In this document: piece after piece, positions 19,722 through 32,230 of the stretch
Layout: every line of letters starts with the position of its first letter
How positions within the stretch are numbered: position 1 is the first letter of the stretch
Assembly: GCF_004348595.1 (NCBI RefSeq)
Contig: NZ_SMKD01000018.1
Coordinates: forward strand, 1 to 61,280
Direction of reading: 5' to 3'
Length of the DNA: 61,280 nucleotides
Source: Micromonospora sp. KC723
GTDB taxonomy: Bacteria; Actinomycetota; Actinomycetes; Mycobacteriales; Micromonosporaceae
Program-made: the position numbers and the translations under genes
The notes under the pieces: model-generated
The model's input: the letters and a program-made list of their open reading frames with translations, nothing else
What the model was told of the DNA's origin: nothing
The model's database searches: none

Positions 19722-20039
19722 TCAGTTCGCGGCGAACTCTCCAAGCAGCGCCTTGCGCTGCTGCTCGCCCAGGCCACGCAGGCGACGGCTGTCGGCGATC
19801 TTGAGCTTCTCCATGATCTGGGTCGCCCGGATCTTGCCGATGCCCGGCATGGCCTGCAGGACGGCCGAAACCTTGAGCTTGCCGACGACGTCGTCGGACT
19901 CGGCCCGCTCAAGGACGGCGGCGAGGGTGGTCTTGCCCTGCTTGAGCTGCTCCTTCAGCTCAGCACGGGCCTTGCGGATCTCCGCGGCCTTCTCCAGCGC
20001 GGCAGCGCGCTGCTCAGGGGTCAGTGACGGGAGCGGCAC
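19722..20039 (-). CDS. mihF: Actinobacterial integration host factor (mIHF)
   Basis: mIHF is a nucleoid-associated DNA-binding protein unique to actinobacteria, unrelated in sequence to E. coli IHF. The 105-residue length and the blocks 'LTPEQRAAALEKAAEIRKAR', 'ELKEQLKQGKTTLAAVLE', 'VSAVLQAMPGIGKIRATQIM' (helix-two-turn-helix-like DNA binding) and 'ADSRRLRGLGEQQRKAL' are diagnostic. It lies between pyrF and gmk, its conserved place. A 170-base gap with an inverted repeat lies upstream. Confidence 0.97.
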   Translation of the reverse strand: MPLPSLTPEQRAAALEKAAEIRKARAELKEQLKQGKTTLAAVLERAESDDVVGKLKVSAVLQAMPGIGKIRATQIMEKLKIADSRRLRGLGEQQRKALLGEFAAN

Positions 20040-20102
20040 CAGTTCTCCTCAGGTCCCTATCGCGACGGGCGGGACGCGCCGCCGCTCTGTGAAACGTGGT
20101 GT

Positions 20103-20136
20103 CGCTGGCAACCAAAGGGGTCCATGGTTACCAGCG
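20103..20136. repeat. Inverted repeat between pyrF and mihF
   Basis: Two 12-base arms (CGCTGGCAACCA and TGGTTACCAGCG) pair at 11 of 12 positions around a 10-base loop. The element lies 64 bases before the mihF start and 74 bases after the pyrF stop on the minus strand. It could be a terminator for pyrF, or a leader hairpin or operator for mihF. No T-run follows. Confidence 0.6.
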
Positions 20137-20209
20137 CGGGGAAAACTAGCGGTCGCCGGAGCTTTCGGCAACGTGGGCGCGCGAAGATCAACGTAAAGTG
20201 ACCGAGCCA

Positions 20210-21043
20210 TCAGTCAGCCAGAACACCCCGGCAGTCGGCCAGGACGCGCTCCACGGCGGCCCGCAGGGCGGCCGGATCCGGGCCCGCCCCCAGCACCTCG
20301 CGGGAGTACGAGGGGAGCACCGAGGGCAGGCTCGACCCGAACACCGCCCGCAGGTCGGCGGCCGTCGCGCCCTGCGCGCCGAGCCCCGGGGCGAGCAACG
20401 GACCGTTGACCCGGGACAGGTCGTGGCCGGTCTCCCCGACCGTGGCCCCCACCACCAAACCGAAGCTGCCCAGCGGCTGCGCACCCGCGTTGAGCTGGGA
20501 AATCTCGTCGATCACCGTCTGCGCGACGGTACGCCCGTCGGCGGCCCTGGCCCGCTGCACCTGCGCTCCCTGCGGGTTCGAGGTGAGCGCCAGCACGAAG
20601 ACGCCGCCGCCGTGCGCCTGCGCCAGCTCGAACATCGGGGCCAGCGCGCCGACGCCCAGGTAGGGGCTGGCGGTGACCGCGTCGACGTACAACGGCGCGG
20701 CCGGGTCGAGGTACGCCGAGGCGTACGCGGCGACGGTCGAACCGATGTCGCCACGCTTGACGTCCAGCAGAACGAGCGCCCCGGATTCGCGCAACTGTCG
20801 GATAGTTGACTCAAGAATCTCGACACCCCGGGCACCGAAGCGCTCGAAGAACGCCGACTGGGGCTTGACGACCGCGACCCGGTCACCGATCGCCTCGACC
20901 ACCGTCCGGGCGAAGCGGTCCAGCCCGTCGACGTCGTCCGGCAGTCCCCAGCGGGCCAGCAGCCCGGGATGCGGGTCGATGCCCACGCAGAGCGGTCCCC
21001 GCTCGGTCACGGCCCGGTGCAGCCGGGCGCCGAAGGTCTCCAT
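20210..21043 (-). CDS. pyrF: Orotidine 5'-phosphate decarboxylase (long form)
   Basis: PyrF makes UMP from OMP, the last step of de novo pyrimidine synthesis. The 277-residue length and 'LLDVKRGDIGSTV' (catalytic Lys/Asp array) identify the long actinobacterial/mycobacterial type. Other blocks are 'LCVGIDPHPGLL', 'VVKPQSAFFERFG', 'LTSNPQGAQVQ' and 'PGLGAQGATA' (phosphate-binding). It is separated from the pyr operon proper by bioA, but spacing and strand suggest one transcription unit. Confidence 0.96.
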   Translation of the reverse strand: METFGARLHRAVTERGPLCVGIDPHPGLLARWGLPDDVDGLDRFARTVVEAIGDRVAVVKPQSAFFERFGARGVEILESTIRQLRESGALVLLDVKRGDIGSTVAAYASAYLDPAAPLYVDAVTASPYLGVGALAPMFELAQAHGGGVFVLALTSNPQGAQVQRARAADGRTVAQTVIDEISQLNAGAQPLGSFGLVVGATVGETGHDLSRVNGPLLAPGLGAQGATAADLRAVFGSSLPSVLPSYSREVLGAGPDPAALRAAVERVLADCRGVLAD

Positions 21044-21143
21044 CCGTCGCTCTCTCTCCTCACGTTTCGCTCCGGGACCGGCACCCGCCGCTCCCGTCCT
21101 GCCCGCACCGGCCTACGCCGAGACCGTCGCCCGCCGGCCGCCC

Positions 21144-22418
21144 TCAGCCGGCCCGTACCGCCGCGGCGATCCCGGCCGTGATCCGGGCCAGGTCGGCGTC
21201 GTCGGTGACGTACGGCGGCATGGTGTAGATCAGGTCCCGGAACGGGCGCAGCCACACCCCCTGGGCGACGGCCGCGGAGGTCGCCGCCCCCATATCCACC
21301 TCGTGGTCGAGCTGCACCACCCCGATCGCGCCCAGCACCCGCACGTCGGCCACCCCGGGAGCGCCCCGCAGCGGCTCCAGACCGGCCCGCAGCCCCGCTC
21401 CCACCCGGGATACCTGGGCCGCCCAGTCACCGGCGCGCAGCAGCCCCAGGGAGGCGTTGGCGACCGCGCAGGCGAGCGGGTTGCCCATGAAGGTCGGCCC
21501 GTGGGCCAGCACACCGGCCGCGGAGATGCCCCGGGCGATCTCCGGCGTGCAGAGCACCGCGGCCAGGGTCAGATAGCCGCCGGTGAGCGCCTTGCCCACG
21601 CAGAGCACGTCCGGGCTCACCCCGGCGTGTTCGGCGGCGAACATCGCGCCGGTGCGACCGAAGCCGGTGGCGATCTCGTCGAAGACCAGCAACACCCCGT
21701 GGGCCCGGGTCACCTCGCGCAGCGCCCGCAGATAGCCCGGATGGTGGAAGCGCATCCCGCCCGCGCCCTGCACCACCGGCTCGACGATCACCGCGGCCAA
21801 CTCGTGGGCGTGCTCTCGCACCGCGTCGGTCAACGCCGCCAGGTACGCCGGGTCGGGATCGTCGTCGAAGCCGCCGGGCGGAGCGGGAGCGAAGACCTGC
21901 CGGGGCAGCACGTCGCCCCAGAGATGGTGCATGCCCCCCACCGGGTCGCAGACGCTCATCGGGTGGAACGTGTCGCCGTGGTACCCGCCCCGCCAGGTGC
22001 CCAGCCTGCGGCGCTCCGGCCGGCCGGTCGCCCGCTGGTACTGCAGGCACATCTTGACCGCCACCTCGACGCCGACCGACCCGCTGTCGGCCAGGAAGAC
22101 GTGCTCCAGGCCGTCGGGGGCCAGCTCGACCAGGGTGCGCGCCAGCCGGACGGCCGGCTCGTGGGTGAGCCCGCCGAACATCACGTGGCTCATCCGGCCG
22201 AGCTGCTCCACCACGGCCGCGTCGAGCACCGGATGCCGGTAGCCGTGGATCGCCGCCCACCAGGACGACATGCCGTCGACCAACTCCCGGCCGTCGGCCA
22301 GCCGCAGGCGTACGCCCTCGGCGCCGCGCACCACGTACGGCGGCGCGGCCGGCGGCAGCGTCGCGTACGGGTGCCAGACGTGCGCCCGGTCGGCGGCCAG
22401 GATCTCCTCGGGCGTCAC
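21144..22418 (-). CDS. bioA: Adenosylmethionine-8-amino-7-oxononanoate aminotransferase
   Basis: BioA is a PLP enzyme of biotin synthesis that makes 7,8-diaminopelargonate using SAM as amino donor. The 424-residue protein shows '[18 protein letters not shown]', '[16 protein letters not shown]', '[18 protein letters not shown]' and '[11 protein letters not shown]', then '[14 protein letters not shown]' (PLP Asp) and '[17 protein letters not shown]' (Schiff-base Lys). The Trp-rich SSWW and the xGYRHP segment separate BioA from related aminotransferases. No other bio genes are adjacent. Its position between pyrD and pyrF is unusual. Confidence 0.93.
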   Translation of the reverse strand: MTPEEILAADRAHVWHPYATLPPAAPPYVVRGAEGVRLRLADGRELVDGMSSWWAAIHGYRHPVLDAAVVEQLGRMSHVMFGGLTHEPAVRLARTLVELAPDGLEHVFLADSGSVGVEVAVKMCLQYQRATGRPERRRLGTWRGGYHGDTFHPMSVCDPVGGMHHLWGDVLPRQVFAPAPPGGFDDDPDPAYLAALTDAVREHAHELAAVIVEPVVQGAGGMRFHHPGYLRALREVTRAHGVLLVFDEIATGFGRTGAMFAAEHAGVSPDVLCVGKALTGGYLTLAAVLCTPEIARGISAAGVLAHGPTFMGNPLACAVANASLGLLRAGDWAAQVSRVGAGLRAGLEPLRGAPGVADVRVLGAIGVVQLDHEVDMGAATSAAVAQGVWLRPFRDLIYTMPPYVTDDADLARITAGIAAAVRAG

Positions 22419-22464
22419 GTGCCCTCCTCCGTACCCTCGACGGTCGCCGGCCGGGCCGGCCGCC

Positions 22465-23486
22465 TCACCCGACCGTGGCCGGCGCGGCGGCCCGTGCCAC
22501 GGCCCTGACCAGTGTCGGCCCCCGGTAGATGAGGCCGGTGTAGAGCTGCACCAGGCTGGCGCCGGCGTCGAACATCCGGGCCGCGTCGTCCGGGTCGAGG
22601 ATGCCGCCCACCCCGACGACCGGCAGCCGCCCGCCGGTCTCGGCGTGCACGAAGGCCACCACCTCCCGGGCCCGGCCGGTGAGCGGCCGGCCGGAGAGCC
22701 CGCCGGCCTCGGTGCCGCGGTCCCGGTCGGCCGGGGCGAGGCCGTCGCGGGACAGTGTGGTGTTGGTGGCGATGACCCCGGCCGCGCCCCGGGCCAGGCA
22801 GACCTCCAGCAGCTCGGCGATGGCCGGTTCGGTGAGGTCCGGGGCGATCTTCACCAGCACCGGCTTCTCGCCCACCAGAGCGGCCAACAGGGCGTCGAGG
22901 TGGGCCTTGTCCTGGAGGCTGCGCAGGCCGGGGGTGTTCGGCGAGGAGACGTTCACCGCGAAGTAGTCGCCGTGCGCGCGCAGTGCCCGGTACGAGGTGA
23001 GGTAGTCCTCGACCGCGTCCTCCAGCGGGGTCACCCTGGACTTGCCCAGCGAGATGCCCAACGGCACCCCGAGCGGGCGGGGCAGCGCCGCCAGGCGCTC
23101 CGCCAGGGCCTGGGCGCCGGCGTTGTTGAAGCCCATCCGGTTGACCACGGCCTCGCTGTCGCGCAGCCGGAACAGCCGGGGCCGGGGGTTGCCCGGCTGG
23201 CCGTACGCGGTGACCGTGCCGACCTCGACGAAGCCGAAGCCGAGCGCCGGCCAGGCCGGCAACGCGACACCGTTCTTGTCCATCCCGGCGGCCAGCCCGA
23301 CCGGGTTCGGGAACTCCACCCCGAACACGGTCCGCGGCGCCCGCACCAGGTAGCGGGCGCGCAGCGCGGCGAGCGCGGCCGGCCGCCGGGACAGCCCCGC
23401 CAGCCGCCGCAGTGTCCACTCGTGCGCCGCCTCCGCGTCGCCCGCCCCGATCCGGAACAGCAGCGGTCGAAGGGTCTGCTCGAACA

Positions 23487-23490
<4 letters not shown>
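22465..23490 (-). CDS. pyrD: Dihydroorotate dehydrogenase (quinone), class 2
   Basis: This membrane-associated flavoenzyme oxidises dihydroorotate to orotate with quinone as acceptor. Class 2 features: an N-terminal amphipathic region '[18 protein letters not shown]', '[18 protein letters not shown]', '[20 protein letters not shown]', and '[11 protein letters not shown]' with the catalytic Ser of class 2 enzymes. '[20 protein letters not shown]' and '[13 protein letters not shown]' form the FMN-phosphate site. It overlaps carB by 4 bases. Confidence 0.96.
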
Positions 23491-26889
<3,399 letters not shown>

Positions 26890-26897
<8 letters not shown>

Positions 26898-28035
26898 TCT
26901 TTCCGCCTTCGATGAGCTCGGCGAAGCGGTCGAAGAGGTAGTCCGCGTCGTGCGGGCCGGCCGCCGCCTCCGGGTGGTACTGGACGGTGAAGGCGGGCAC
27001 GTCCTTGGCCCGCAGCCCCTCGACCACGTTGTCATTGAGGCAGACGTGCGAGACCTGGACACCGCCGAACTCGGTCTCGATCACCTGGTCGGGCACCACG
27101 GCCCCAACCTGCGCGCCCGGCACCCGCACGGCGAAGCCGTGGTTGTGGCTGGTCACCTCGACCTTGCCGGTGGCCCGGTCGAGCACCGGCTGGTTGATGC
27201 CCCGGTGGCCGTAGCCGAGCTTGTAGGTGCCGAAGCCGAGCGCCCGGCCGAGGATCTGGCTGCCGAAGCAGATGCCGAACAGCGGGATCCGCCGGCCCAG
27301 CACCTGCCGGGCCAAGGCGACCGGGCCGTCGGCGGTGGCCGGGTCGCCCGGACCGGGCGAGAAGAACACCGCGTCGGCGCCGGTGGCGAGCAGGTCGTCG
27401 ATGGTGGAGCCGGCCGGCAGCACGTGCGTGGTGACCCCACGGGCGGCGAGCCGGCGCGGCACGTTGCGCTTGATGCCCAGGTCCAGGGCGGCGACGGTGA
27501 ACCGGTGCGCGCCCTGCGCCGGCACCACGTACGGTTCGGCGGTGCTCACCTCGGCGGAGAGGTCCGCGCCGACCATCGGCGGCGACTGGCGGACCCGGGC
27601 CAGCAGGGCGCGCGGGTCGTCGTCGACGCTGGAGATGCCGACCCGCATCGCGCCCCGCTCGCGCAGGTGCCGGGTGAGTGCCCGGGTGTCCACGCCGCAG
27701 ACGCCGACCACGCCCTCGGCGGCGAGCCGGTCCTCCAGCCCGCCGGTGGCCCGCCAGTTGGAGCCGATCCGGGCCGGGTCGCGCACCACGTACCCGGCGA
27801 CCCAGATCCGGGACGACTCGTCGTCCTCGCCGTTGACGCCGGTGTTGCCGATGTGCGGCGCGGTCTGCACCACCACCTGGCGGTGGTACGACGGGTCGGT
27901 CAGGGTCTCCTGGTAACCGGTCATGCCGGTGTTGAAGACCGCCTCGCCGAAGGTCTCGCCGACGCTGCCGTACGCCTCGCCGTGGAAGGTCCGGCCGTCC
28001 TCCAGAACCAGGATCGCGGATCTACGCTTCGCCAT
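26890..28035 (-). CDS. carA: Carbamoyl-phosphate synthase small subunit
   Basis: CarA hydrolyses glutamine and channels ammonia to CarB. The N-terminal domain starts '[20 protein letters not shown]'. The class I glutaminase domain has the nucleophile in '[16 protein letters not shown]' (Ser where many enzymes have His or Asn after the Gly) and the His-Glu pair in '[13 protein letters not shown]'. The length of 381 residues is normal. Its ATG abuts the pyrC stop with no gap. Confidence 0.97.
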
Positions 28036-29313
28036 TTACTTGACAGCCTTTCCGTCCAGGACCGTCGGCTCGCCGCGCAGGAAGGTCGCCACGATGCGAC
28101 CGGGCAGCGTCATGCGGGCGTACGGGGTGTTGCGACTACGGCTGGCCAGCTCCGCCGGCTCGACGACCCGGCGGGCGGCCGGGTCGACCAGGGTGAGGTT
28201 GGCCGGTACACCGGGCGCCGGGTCGAGGCCGTGCCCGTCGAGCCCGGCGATCCGGGCCGGCACGCGGGACATCCGCTCGGCGATCAGGTCCCACTCGGGG
28301 CCGAGCACGTCGAGGGCGATGGAGAGCGCGGTCTCCAGGCCGAGCATGCCCGGCCGGGCGTACGCCCACTCGCACTCCTTGTCCTCCACCGCGTGCGGGG
28401 CGTGGTCGGTGGCGACCACGTCGATGACACCCTCGACCAGCGCGGCGCGCAGGGCGGCGACGTCGGTGGCGGTACGCAGCGGCGGGTTGACCTTGTAGAC
28501 CGGGTCGTAGGTTGCCGCCCTGTCGTCGGTGAGCAGCAGGTGGTGCGGGGTGACCTCGGCGGTGACCCGGACCCCGCGCGCCTTGGCCTGGCGCAGCACC
28601 TCGACGCTGCCCGCCGTGGACACGTGGCAGACGTGCAACCGACTGCCGACGTGCTCGGCGAGCAGCACGTCGCGGGCGATGATCGCCTCCTCGGCGACCG
28701 CCGGCCAGCCGGTCAAACCGAGCCGGGTGGAGACCTCGCCCTCGTGCATCTGCGCGCCCTCGGTGAGCCGGGGCTCCTCGGCGTGCTGGGCGATGATCCC
28801 GTCGAACGCCTTGACGTACTCCAGCGCCCGGCGCATCAGCCGGGGGTCGGCGACGCAGTGCCCGTCGTCGGAGAAGATCCGTACCCGGGCGGCGGAGTCC
28901 GCCATCGCGCCCAGCTCGGCCAGCCGCTCGCCGGCCAGGCCGACGGTGACCGCCCCGATCGGCTGCACGTCGACCAGCCCGGCCTCCCGGCCGAGCCGCC
29001 AGACCTGCTCGACCACACCGGCGGTGTCCGCGACCGGGGAGGTGTTCGCCATCGCGCAGACGGCGGTGTAACCGCCGAGCGCCGCCGCGCGGGAGCCGGA
29101 CTCGACCGTCTCGGCGTCCTCCCGGCCCGGTTCGCGCAGGTGGGTGTGCAGGTCGACCAGGCCGGGCAGGGCGACCAGCCCGGTCGCGTCGATCACGGTG
29201 GCGTCCGGCGCGGTGAGGCCGGCGCCGGTCTGCGCGACGACGCCGTCGCGGATCAGCAGATCGGTCGGCGCGGCGCCGACGACGCTCACGCCCTTGATCA
29301 GGTACGAGGTCAC
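28036..29313 (-). CDS. pyrC: Dihydroorotase (class I)
   Basis: PyrC cyclises carbamoyl aspartate to dihydroorotate. It is a zinc amidohydrolase of 425 residues. Metal ligands are visible in '[12 protein letters not shown]' (HxH), '[10 protein letters not shown]', '[10 protein letters not shown]', '[11 protein letters not shown]' and '[11 protein letters not shown]' (catalytic Asp). The start is the GTG giving '[13 protein letters not shown]', overlapping the pyrB stop (GTGA). The frame continues upstream only as a pyrB shadow. Confidence 0.96.
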   Translation of the reverse strand: MTSYLIKGVSVVGAAPTDLLIRDGVVAQTGAGLTAPDATVIDATGLVALPGLVDLHTHLREPGREDAETVESGSRAAALGGYTAVCAMANTSPVADTAGVVEQVWRLGREAGLVDVQPIGAVTVGLAGERLAELGAMADSAARVRIFSDDGHCVADPRLMRRALEYVKAFDGIIAQHAEEPRLTEGAQMHEGEVSTRLGLTGWPAVAEEAIIARDVLLAEHVGSRLHVCHVSTAGSVEVLRQAKARGVRVTAEVTPHHLLLTDDRAATYDPVYKVNPPLRTATDVAALRAALVEGVIDVVATDHAPHAVEDKECEWAYARPGMLGLETALSIALDVLGPEWDLIAERMSRVPARIAGLDGHGLDPAPGVPANLTLVDPAARRVVEPAELASRSRNTPYARMTLPGRIVATFLRGEPTVLDGKAVK

Positions 29314-30236
29314 AGGTTGTTCCCTCCGAGCAGCAGGTAGAGGACGGCCATCCGCACGGAGACCCCGTTGGCGACCTGTTCGACGATGGTGGAGCGGGGC
29401 GAGTCGGCGACCTCGGGCGTGATCTCCATGCCCCGGTTCATCGGGCCGGGGTGCATGACGACCGCGTGGTCCGGCAACCGTCGCATGCGCGGGCCGTCCA
29501 GCCCGTAGCGGCGGGCGTACTCGCGGGCGGAGGGGAAGTAGGAGTCGTTCATCCGTTCCCGCTGCACCCGCAGCATCATCACCACGTCCACGTTCGGCAG
29601 CACCGCGTCGAGGTCGTAGGAGACGAGCGTGCCGGGAGCGAGCGCGGCCGCGATGTCGACCGGGATGAGGGTCGGCGGGCCGACCAGGGTGACCTTGGCG
29701 CCGAGGGTGGACAGCAGCAGCACGTTGGAGCGGGCCACCCGGGAGTGCAGCACGTCCCCGACGATGGCGACGTGCAGGCCGGCGAGCCGGCCCAGCCGCG
29801 ACCGCATCGTGTACGCGTCGAGCAGCGCCTGGGTGGGGTGCTCGTGGGTGCCGTCGCCGGCGTTGACCACCGACCCGTCCACCCAGTCGGCCAGCCGGCG
29901 TGGGGCGCCGGAGGCGGGGTGCCGGACGACCACCGCGTCGGCCCCCATCGCCTGAAGGGTGAGCGCGGTGTCCTTCAGGCTCTCCCCCTTGGCCACGCTG
30001 GAGCCCTTGGCCGAGAAGTTGATGACGTCGGCGCTGAGCCGCTTGGCCGCCGCCTCGAAGGAGATCCGGGTGCGGGTGGAGTCCTCGTAGAAGAGGTTCA
30101 CCACGGTCCGGCCGCGCAGGGCGGGGAGCTTCTTGACCTCGCGGCCGGCGACGGTGGCCATCTCGGCGGCGGTGTCGAGGATCTGGGTGGCGGTGGCCAG
30201 GTCCGGGTCGGCCCCGGAGAGCAGGTGGCGGATCAC
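29310..30236 (-). CDS. pyrB: Aspartate carbamoyltransferase catalytic subunit
   Basis: PyrB condenses carbamoyl phosphate with aspartate. '[19 protein letters not shown]' is the carbamoyl-phosphate loop, '[17 protein letters not shown]' holds the second substrate loop, and '[12 protein letters not shown]' is close to the C-terminus. The start chosen is the GTG giving '[16 protein letters not shown]' (308 aa). Its Shine-Dalgarno-like GAGAGG is the end of a 54-base repeat that also lies upstream. Translation reading into that repeat would give an arginine-rich non-family N-terminus. Confidence 0.96.
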   Translation of the reverse strand: MIRHLLSGADPDLATATQILDTAAEMATVAGREVKKLPALRGRTVVNLFYEDSTRTRISFEAAAKRLSADVINFSAKGSSVAKGESLKDTALTLQAMGADAVVVRHPASGAPRRLADWVDGSVVNAGDGTHEHPTQALLDAYTMRSRLGRLAGLHVAIVGDVLHSRVARSNVLLLSTLGAKVTLVGPPTLIPVDIAAALAPGTLVSYDLDAVLPNVDVVMMLRVQRERMNDSYFPSAREYARRYGLDGPRMRRLPDHAVVMHPGPMNRGMEITPEVADSPRSTIVEQVANGVSVRMAVLYLLLGGNNL

Positions 30237-30244
30237 TGGACCAA

Positions 30245-30298
30245 CCTCTCGCTCGCGACTGCGGGGCTCCGCTCCGCTGCACTCCTCGCGCTCACAGG
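30245..30298 (-). repeat. 54-bp direct repeat, copy 2 (next to pyrB)
   Basis: This copy is identical to 30304-30357, with a period of 59 bases. On the minus strand it begins CCTGTGAGCGCGAGGAGTGC and ends GCGAGCGAGAGG. The terminal GAGAGG lies 8 bases before the pyrB GTG and is its only visible ribosome-binding site. I recall similar sequences recurring between genes of Micromonosporaceae but cannot verify this here. Confidence 0.9.
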
Positions 30299-30303
30299 GC
30301 CTG

Positions 30304-30357
30304 CCTCTCGCTCGCGACTGCGGGGCTCCGCTCCGCTGCACTCCTCGCGCTCACAGG
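30304..30357 (-). repeat. 54-bp direct repeat, copy 1 (overlapping the pyrR stop)
   Basis: This is an exact copy of 30245-30298. The first bases on the minus strand (CCTGTGA) encode the last Leu codon and the TGA stop of pyrR, so the repeat begins inside the coding sequence. It also contains an internal GAGGAG followed by GTG, a Shine-Dalgarno-like arrangement that opens no gene. Confidence 0.9.
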
Positions 30358-30935
30358 TTGGCACCCCCGTACAGCCTGACCTCGTCGACGCCGTCGGTCT
30401 CGACGAGGGTGACCTTCACGCTCTCGGCGAGCGCGGTCGGGATGTTCTTGCCGACGTAGTCGGCGCGGATCGGCAACTGGCGGTGACCGCGGTCGACCAG
30501 GACGGCGAGTTGCACGGAGGCGGGGCGGCCGACGTCGCCCAGCGCGTCGAGCGCGGCCCGGACGGTGCGGCCGGAGAAGAGCACGTCGTCGACGAGGACG
30601 ATCCGCTTGCCGTCGATGCCGCCCGGCGGAAGCTGGGTCGGGCCGACCGCGCGGGTGGCGTGCCGGCGCAGGTCGTCGCGGTAGAGTGTGATGTCGAGCA
30701 CGCCAACCGGCACGTCGACGTCCTCGAAGGTGCTGATCCGGGCGGCGAGCCGCCGGGCGAGCGGGGTGCCCCGGGTGGGGATGCCGAGCAGGACGGTGTC
30801 GGCGGCGCCCTGGGTCTTCTCCAGGATCTGGTGGGCGATCCGGTCGACGACGCGCTGGACGTCGGCGCTGGCGAGGATCACCTTCACCGAGGGTTGTCGG
30901 GGTACTGACGACTGGACAGCCGGTGGGCAGGCCAC
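30351..30935 (-). CDS. pyrR: Bifunctional pyr operon regulator / uracil phosphoribosyltransferase
   Basis: PyrR senses UMP/UTP and PRPP and binds pyr mRNA; it also has uracil phosphoribosyltransferase activity. The PRPP-binding loop is '[19 protein letters not shown]'; other blocks are '[17 protein letters not shown]', 'DITLYRDDL' and '[18 protein letters not shown]'. The GTG start at 30935 gives a 194-residue protein and is preceded by a perfect GGAAGGAGG 6 bases away, which overrules an earlier in-frame start. It heads the pyr operon. A PyrR-binding-like stem-loop lies in its own leader. Confidence 0.95.
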   Translation of the reverse strand: MACPPAVQSSVPRQPSVKVILASADVQRVVDRIAHQILEKTQGAADTVLLGIPTRGTPLARRLAARISTFEDVDVPVGVLDITLYRDDLRRHATRAVGPTQLPPGGIDGKRIVLVDDVLFSGRTVRAALDALGDVGRPASVQLAVLVDRGHRQLPIRADYVGKNIPTALAESVKVTLVETDGVDEVRLYGGANL

Positions 30936-30940
30936 GGCGG

Positions 30941-30980
30941 ACCTCCTTCCCCGCCTCACGGGACGGGTCGTTAAAGGACG
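30941..30980 (-). promoter_or_regulatory. Putative PyrR mRNA-binding loop beside the pyrR ribosome-binding site
   Basis: On the minus strand the leader reads CCCGTCCCGTGAGGCGGGG followed at once by AAGGAGG. It forms a CCCG/CGGG lower stem, a bulged T, a CC/GG upper stem and a CGTGA loop. This resembles the known PyrR target (conserved CCnGnGAGG...AAGG). Because the Shine-Dalgarno abuts the stem, PyrR binding would block translation, as reported for Mycobacterium smegmatis. Confidence 0.7.
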
Positions 30981-31139
30981 TCTGGCACCTCCGCCCGGCT
31001 CGGGTGAGCTGGGCCGAGGTCTCGGGCCACGTTACCAGCGGTCACGAGGGGGACCGTCGGGTACCCACTGATCCCCGGATCAGGACGGCCAAATGCGGAT
31101 AACTTTCCCCACGCTCGGCAACGGGAAGGTCGCGAGCAC

Positions 31140-31168
31140 TTGACCACGTGTCGCAATCCCCGTACCGT
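31140..31168 (+). promoter_or_regulatory. Candidate bldD promoter
   Basis: TTGACC and TACCGT are separated by 17 bases, matching the TTGACn / TAnnnT pattern of primary-sigma promoters in actinomycetes. The -10 element lies about 55 bases before the bldD ATG. The region 31169-31222 contains TCACGC and TAGCGA half-sites that loosely recall a BldD box, in line with known BldD autoregulation elsewhere. Confidence 0.35.
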
Positions 31169-31222
31169 CACGCTCCGTAGCGATAGCTGGGAGAACCCCG
31201 TAGCAGCACTGGGAGTGTCCGA

Positions 31223-31711
31223 ATGCCCTCTGAATACGCCAAGTCGCTGGGCGCCCGCCTGCGCTCCATCCGCCAGCAGCAGGGCCTGTCCCTGCAGGGG
31301 GTGGAGGAGAAGTCGAACGGGCGGTGGAAGGCCGTGGTGGTCGGCTCGTACGAGCGCGGCGACCGCGCCGTCACCGTCTCCCGCCTGGCCGAGCTGGCTG
31401 ACTTCTACCGCGTTCCCGTCTCGGAGCTGCTGCCCGACGGCAGCGGGGTCCGCCACGAACCCACCAGCAAGATCGTCCTGGACCTGGAGCGGCTCTACGA
31501 CGAGGCCTCCGAGGATCTCGCCTACGTCGCCCGGTACGCCCGCGCCATCCAGCAGCAGCGCGGTGACTACAACGGCCGGGTGCTCTCCATCCGCGCCGAC
31601 GACCTGCGGGCCCTCGCCATCGTCTACGACGCCTCGCCGTCGGGCCTGATCGAGCGGCTCACCGAGCACGGTGTGCTGGTCGCCGACCCGCGGGCGTTCT
31701 TCGCGTCCTGA
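31223..31711 (+). CDS. bldD: Developmental master repressor BldD
   Basis: BldD is a DNA-binding repressor of sporulation and specialised-metabolism genes in actinomycetes; it dimerises on binding cyclic di-GMP. The N-terminal helix-turn-helix (residues 1-75) starts 'SEYAKSLGARLRSIRQQQG' and continues 'VVVGSYERGDRAVTVSRL'. The C-terminal domain has the c-di-GMP signature RGD (113-115), eight residues, then RADD (124-127), matching the Streptomyces RGD-X8-RQDD motif. The length is 162 residues. It is divergent from pyrR with 287 bases between. Confidence 0.95.
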   Translation: MPSEYAKSLGARLRSIRQQQGLSLQGVEEKSNGRWKAVVVGSYERGDRAVTVSRLAELADFYRVPVSELLPDGSGVRHEPTSKIVLDLERLYDEASEDLAYVARYARAIQQQRGDYNGRVLSIRADDLRALAIVYDASPSGLIERLTEHGVLVADPRAFFAS

Positions 31712-31727
31712 GCTGTCGCACCGTCGA

Positions 31728-31753
31728 GGGCCCGTGCCGTCCGGCACGGGCCC
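31728..31753. terminator. Terminator between bldD and nusB
   Basis: An 11-base perfect stem (GGGCCCGTGCC / GGCACGGGCCC) with a GTCC loop is followed by TTCG on the plus strand. It starts 16 bases after the bldD stop and lies between two convergent genes, so it probably serves both. Confidence 0.85.
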
Positions 31754-31795
31754 TTCGCGTCGTCCCCGCCGCGACCCGACCGTCGCGGACGCCGG

Positions 31796-32230
31796 TCAGC
31801 GGGTCGCGTACTCGGCGATCCGGCCCAGCACCCCGTTGAGGAAGCGCGGCGAGTCGTCGGTCGACATCTGCCGGGCCAGCTCGACCGCCTCACTGATCGC
31901 CACCGCGTCGTCGATCTCGTCGACGTAGAGCAGCTCGTAGACAGCGATCCGGGCCAGGTTACGGTCGACCGCCGGCATCCGGTCCAGCGTCCAGCCCTCG
32001 GCGTAGCTGCCGATCACCTCGTCGATCCGGTCGAGGTGCGCGGCCACCCCCTCGACCAGGCTGACCGCATAGCTGAGGTGCTCCGGCCGTGGCTTCTCGA
32101 TCCGCTCGACGTACCCGGCGAGCACCTCGACCGGGGGCCGGTCCCGCAGGTCGGCCTCGAAGAGCACGTCCAGCGCCCGCTTACGCGCCTTGCGGCGCGC
32201 CGGCATCTGCTGTTTGGCACCCTCGGCCAT
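31796..32230 (-). CDS. nusB: Transcription antitermination factor NusB
   Basis: NusB with NusE (S10) binds boxA RNA and supports rRNA antitermination. The 144-residue all-helical protein shows 'RRKARKRALDVLFEADLRD', 'YAEGWTLDRMPAVDRNLARIA' and 'VYELLYVDEIDDAVAISEAV', then 'DDSPRFLNGVLGRIA' at the C-terminus. Its ATG overlaps the efp stop by one base (TGATG). Confidence 0.96.
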   Translation of the reverse strand: MAEGAKQQMPARRKARKRALDVLFEADLRDRPPVEVLAGYVERIEKPRPEHLSYAVSLVEGVAAHLDRIDEVIGSYAEGWTLDRMPAVDRNLARIAVYELLYVDEIDDAVAISEAVELARQMSTDDSPRFLNGVLGRIAEYATR

